Source: Dehalococcoidia bacterium UBA2160
Lineage (GTDB): Bacteria > Chloroflexota > Dehalococcoidia > Lucifugimonadales > UBA1123
DNA length: 8,297 nt
Assembly (NCBI GenBank): GCA_002328865.1
Contig: DCWO01000017.1
Span: 1-8,297, forward strand
Direction: 5' to 3'
In this document: in pieces, positions 6,726-8,297 of the stretch
Numbering within the stretch: position 1 is the first letter of the stretch
How the letters are laid out: every line of letters begins with the position of its first letter
Notes under the pieces: model-generated
Told to the model about the DNA's origin: nothing
The model's input: only the letters and a program-made list of their open reading frames with translations
The model's database searches: none
Position numbers and translations under genes: made by a program

Positions 6726-6743
6726 CATCTCGGCGAGAGGATG
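6726..6743 (+). terminator. Weak stem-loop after the activase gene
   Basis: CATCTC (6726-6731) can pair with GAGGATG (6737-6743) with one bulged G and a 5-nt loop, 31 nt after the stop codon. A T-rich patch (TTTGTTCT, 6751-6758) follows 7 nt later. It sits between the convergent activase and hicA genes, where a terminator would be expected, but the stem is short. The rest of the 162-bp gap shows nothing recognisable. Confidence 0.25.
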
Positions 6744-6856
6744 ATCGCAGTTTGTTCTCGAACTCAGAATACCTTCCGTGGGCAGAATCGCGTCAAGTCC
6801 GCCGCACGCCTATAACGATCGTCTGAAGCGCGTTGGTCTGAGGCGCCGCTGTCTCG

Positions 6857-7066
6857 TTAATCTTCTGGTCGCAGACCAGTGTGTCTGGCAATGCGCGCCA
6901 ACATCCTGGGACCAATCTCCTCCCTATCGTGGAACGCGAATACGAAATCAGGCCAACCCTCTTTCGAGAAAATCGGGTGGGAACCTGACTGCCTCTTGAC
7001 CTTCCAGCCGCTTCACAGGAGCGCTGCCAGGACCCTTCGGGCTCGAGTGCTGGACCATCGACTCAT
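6857..7066 (-). pseudogene. hicA: HicA-family toxin with an in-frame stop at codon 18
   Basis: The minus-strand frame from ATG (7066-7064) to TAA (6859-6857) covers 70 codons and reads as a HicA mRNA interferase: MSRWSSTRARRVLAALL, then a TGA, then SGWKVKRQSGSHP, KEGWPDFVFAFHD and EIGPRMLARIARHTGL. HicA has a double-stranded-RNA-binding-like fold and cleaves mRNA using the histidine of the GSH motif, here residue 30. The TGA at 7015-7013 stands where the family usually has arginine, and CGA to TGA is one transition. No in-frame ATG, GTG or TTG lies between that stop and codon 55, so a shortened active toxin is unlikely. The ATG overlaps the hicB stop (ATGA), as in intact pairs. The rest of the sequence is well preserved, so the mutation looks recent, or it is an assembly error. 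Confidence 0.85.
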
Positions 7067-7269
7067 GGAGCGTTGAAGGAGATGCTAACAAGATCGGCCT
7101 CAGCCTCACTGTTCTCCAGACGTTCCGCCAAGACGCGCAGAGCAAGGGCTTGAACCTTCGCCTTAGCTTCTCGCTGACTCGCGCCGTAGGCCATGACTCC
7201 AGGAAGCTCAACCACTTCTGCAATCCAGCGGCCGTCCTCCTCTTGTTCGATCTCAATCTCAAAAAACAT
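7063..7269 (-). CDS. hicB: HicB-like antitoxin
   Basis: A 68-aa protein of the short HicB-like family: MFFEIEIEQEEDGRWIAEV, then ELPGVMAYGASQREAKAKV and ALALRVLAERLE. The beta strand / DGRW / LPGV pattern is the partial RNase H fold that covers the HicA active site. It lacks the C-terminal DNA-binding domain of longer HicB proteins, so self-repression would need another mechanism. Start: ATG at 7269 with AGAGG (7279-7275) 5 nt upstream; the frame is open further up to 7416, but that part is not HicB-like. A TATGAT at 7293-7288 could be a -10 box, without a good -35. It comes first in the pair and overlaps hicA by 4 bp. Since the toxin gene carries a stop, it may now be an orphan antitoxin. 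Confidence 0.9.
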   Translation of the reverse strand: MFFEIEIEQEEDGRWIAEVVELPGVMAYGASQREAKAKVQALALRVLAERLENSEAEADLVSISFNAP

Positions 7270-7568
7270 GAGTGCCTCTATCTTTGGATCATAAACCACA
7301 TTACGCGCCTGTGATGCGGAGAGTGGCAGCCTAGGACCTTCGTGGCGTATATCGGCTGAAATCAAGCTGAGCCAAAGGGATCGCGCGACCACGCTCGTTC
7401 TTAGCCTACTCTCCATCGGTAGAATTTGCCACGTTGGGAACCACTATTCCAAACGACGACCCTATGCGGACCGCGTTGAATGTGACTTGCCACGACTGGG
7501 AGACACTCAGAAATCACCATCACGCGCACATGTCGGCCTGCCCTCACCTACTCAACGTGGCTGGCGCG
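7270..7568. other. Intergenic region between hicB and the DUF1638 gene
   Basis: These 299 bases contain no protein-coding frame I can support. The frame extending hicB upstream (to 7416) and the plus-strand frame at 7434 are not protein-like. Apart from the possible hicB promoter near 7288-7293, I see no terminator, RNA gene or mobile-element end. An 8-bp inverted repeat (7429-7436 and 7553-7560) is probably chance. Confidence 0.5.
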
Positions 7569-8297
7569 CTATTGCGCCTCGGGCGAGTCCGCCCCACGCT
7601 CCTCCACTCGCACGATGTCTTCCTGATAGGTCGGCACGATCGTCTTCCCCGGCGGGACGACCAGGAACTTGTCGGGGTTCCACTCGCCGTCGACCAGACT
7701 CTGAAGCAGGCTGATGTCCCCTTGCATAGTCTCGTATCTCCACCCCTTCTCCTCTGCCTCGTCTTTCGCCTGTCTCTCCAGCAAGGGAAACTCGCCGATG
7801 CCCATATCGATGTAGGCTAGTCGCTTGTAGTTGGTCGCGTCTGCCCACTCGTTCATCGTCTCAAAGATGTATCGAGCGTTGTCCGGGCTGAACTTGGTGA
7901 GCAACTCCTCGTACGTCTGGTTGAAGCCCAACTGCGTCATTACGCTCAACGACTTGCCGTCGGCGCCGATCTGCGGGCTGTCACGTTCAATCCATCCTGT
8001 GGACCTGTAGAAGGTTCCGGGTTCTTCGTCGAAATATTCTTGGTACCTCTCCTTTGAGCCCAGCAACATCGTTATGCAGTCGTGCGCCCTCGTAACGACC
8101 ATCGGCAGGTGTTCACAATAGAGCTGGCGGATGCCCATGTTGCACAGGCCGTAACCGAGCAGAACCGCGTCGTACTCGCCGGCGGGTATTCGGTCTATCT
8201 CCTCTTGCAGACTCCGAGACATCCGCTGCTGCCCGACGTCGTGCAGACCTTTCTTCATGAACCTCACGTCCACGATCGCTTTCGATCGAGACACGCA
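7569..8297 (-). CDS. DUF1638 protein, N-terminus outside the window
   Basis: This holds the last 242 residues of a DUF1638 (PF07796) protein. Marks are VRFMKKGLHDV near the visible start, AVLLGYGLCNMGI, HLPMVVTRAHDCITMLLGS, then KERYQEYFDEEPGTFYRSTG and WIERD. The conserved Cys and His in GYGLC and RAHDC could bind a metal or cofactor. The frame is open to the last base (8297 begins a TGC codon), and the possible GTG at 8294 lies where family members already have sequence upstream, so the gene continues beyond the edge. From memory, DUF1638 genes often sit near corrinoid methyltransferase genes in acetogens, methanogens and Chloroflexota, but none is visible here. No signal peptide or membrane segment is seen. 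The molecular function is not established. It ends with TAG. Confidence 0.85.
   Translation of the reverse strand, partial: CVSRSKAIVDVRFMKKGLHDVGQQRMSRSLQEEIDRIPAGEYDAVLLGYGLCNMGIRQLYCEHLPMVVTRAHDCITMLLGSKERYQEYFDEEPGTFYRSTGWIERDSPQIGADGKSLSVMTQLGFNQTYEELLTKFSPDNARYIFETMNEWADATNYKRLAYIDMGIGEFPLLERQAKDEAEEKGWRYETMQGDISLLQSLVDGEWNPDKFLVVPPGKTIVPTYQEDIVRVEERGADSPEAQ

Noticed and set aside
6865..6879. Perfect hairpin CTGGTC-GCA-GACCAG
   Set aside because: It lies within the hicA coding frame and has no T-run; treated as coding coincidence.
6857..7066. TGA recoding (as Trp, Gly or selenocysteine) to explain the hicA and ImmA interruptions
   Set aside because: XRE and hicB both end at TGA at natural C-termini with coupled ATGA overlaps, so TGA acts as stop; no selenocysteine stem-loop is evident and the expected hicA residue is Arg.
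7429..7560. 8-bp inverted repeat CCACGTTG / CAACGTGG, 116 bp apart
   Set aside because: Short and far apart, with no target-site duplication or transposase between; expected by chance.

Overview
The window looks like chromosomal DNA of a high-GC (roughly 60% by eye), at least partly anaerobic bacterium. A glycyl radical enzyme with its own radical SAM activase, an F420-type luciferase-like oxidoreductase, a DUF1638 protein and a hicB-hicA pair occur together here. That mix suggests Chloroflexota (Anaerolineae or Dehalococcoidia-like) or a similar uncultured lineage. This is inference from gene content, not a proven assignment.

Layout. (1) Bases 1-763, minus strand: a regulatory cassette of a small unrecognised ORF, an XRE helix-turn-helix regulator and the start of an ImmA/IrrE-type peptidase, joined by 4-bp stop/start overlaps. 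The peptidase frame meets a TGA after 29 codons. (2) Bases 774-3007, plus strand: a near-consensus sigma-70 promoter (TTGACA, 17 bases, TATATT), a leader of about 170 nt, then a Gfo/Idh/MocA-family dehydrogenase and an F420-dependent luciferase-like oxidoreductase 57 bp apart. (3) Bases 3008-3450: a 443-bp gap with a stem-loop right after the stop codon, a dense run of G-tracts and a perfect extended -10 box. (4) Bases 3451-6694, plus strand: a pyruvate formate-lyase-like glycyl radical enzyme (762 aa) and its activating enzyme (321 aa), overlapping by 11 bp. (5) Bases 6857-7269, minus strand: a hicB-hicA pair whose toxin gene has an in-frame TGA at codon 18. (6) Bases 7569-8297, minus strand: a DUF1638 protein whose start lies beyond the window.

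The centre of interest is the glycyl radical enzyme. It keeps the catalytic Cys-x-Glu motif (Cys405/Glu407) and the radical glycine (Gly738). In an ungapped motif comparison from memory, the residues that glycerol dehydratase uses to hold a diol are replaced (Asp447 by Met419, His281-Ser282 by Asp261-Val262). Its motif reads GCYEP rather than the usual GCVEP, and the glycine loop reads RVTGWSV rather than RVxGYxA. Its substrate cannot be named from sequence. The dehydrogenase and flavin/F420 enzyme upstream may act on the same compound, but they have their own promoter. The two flanking toxin-antitoxin-like or regulatory modules both appear damaged.
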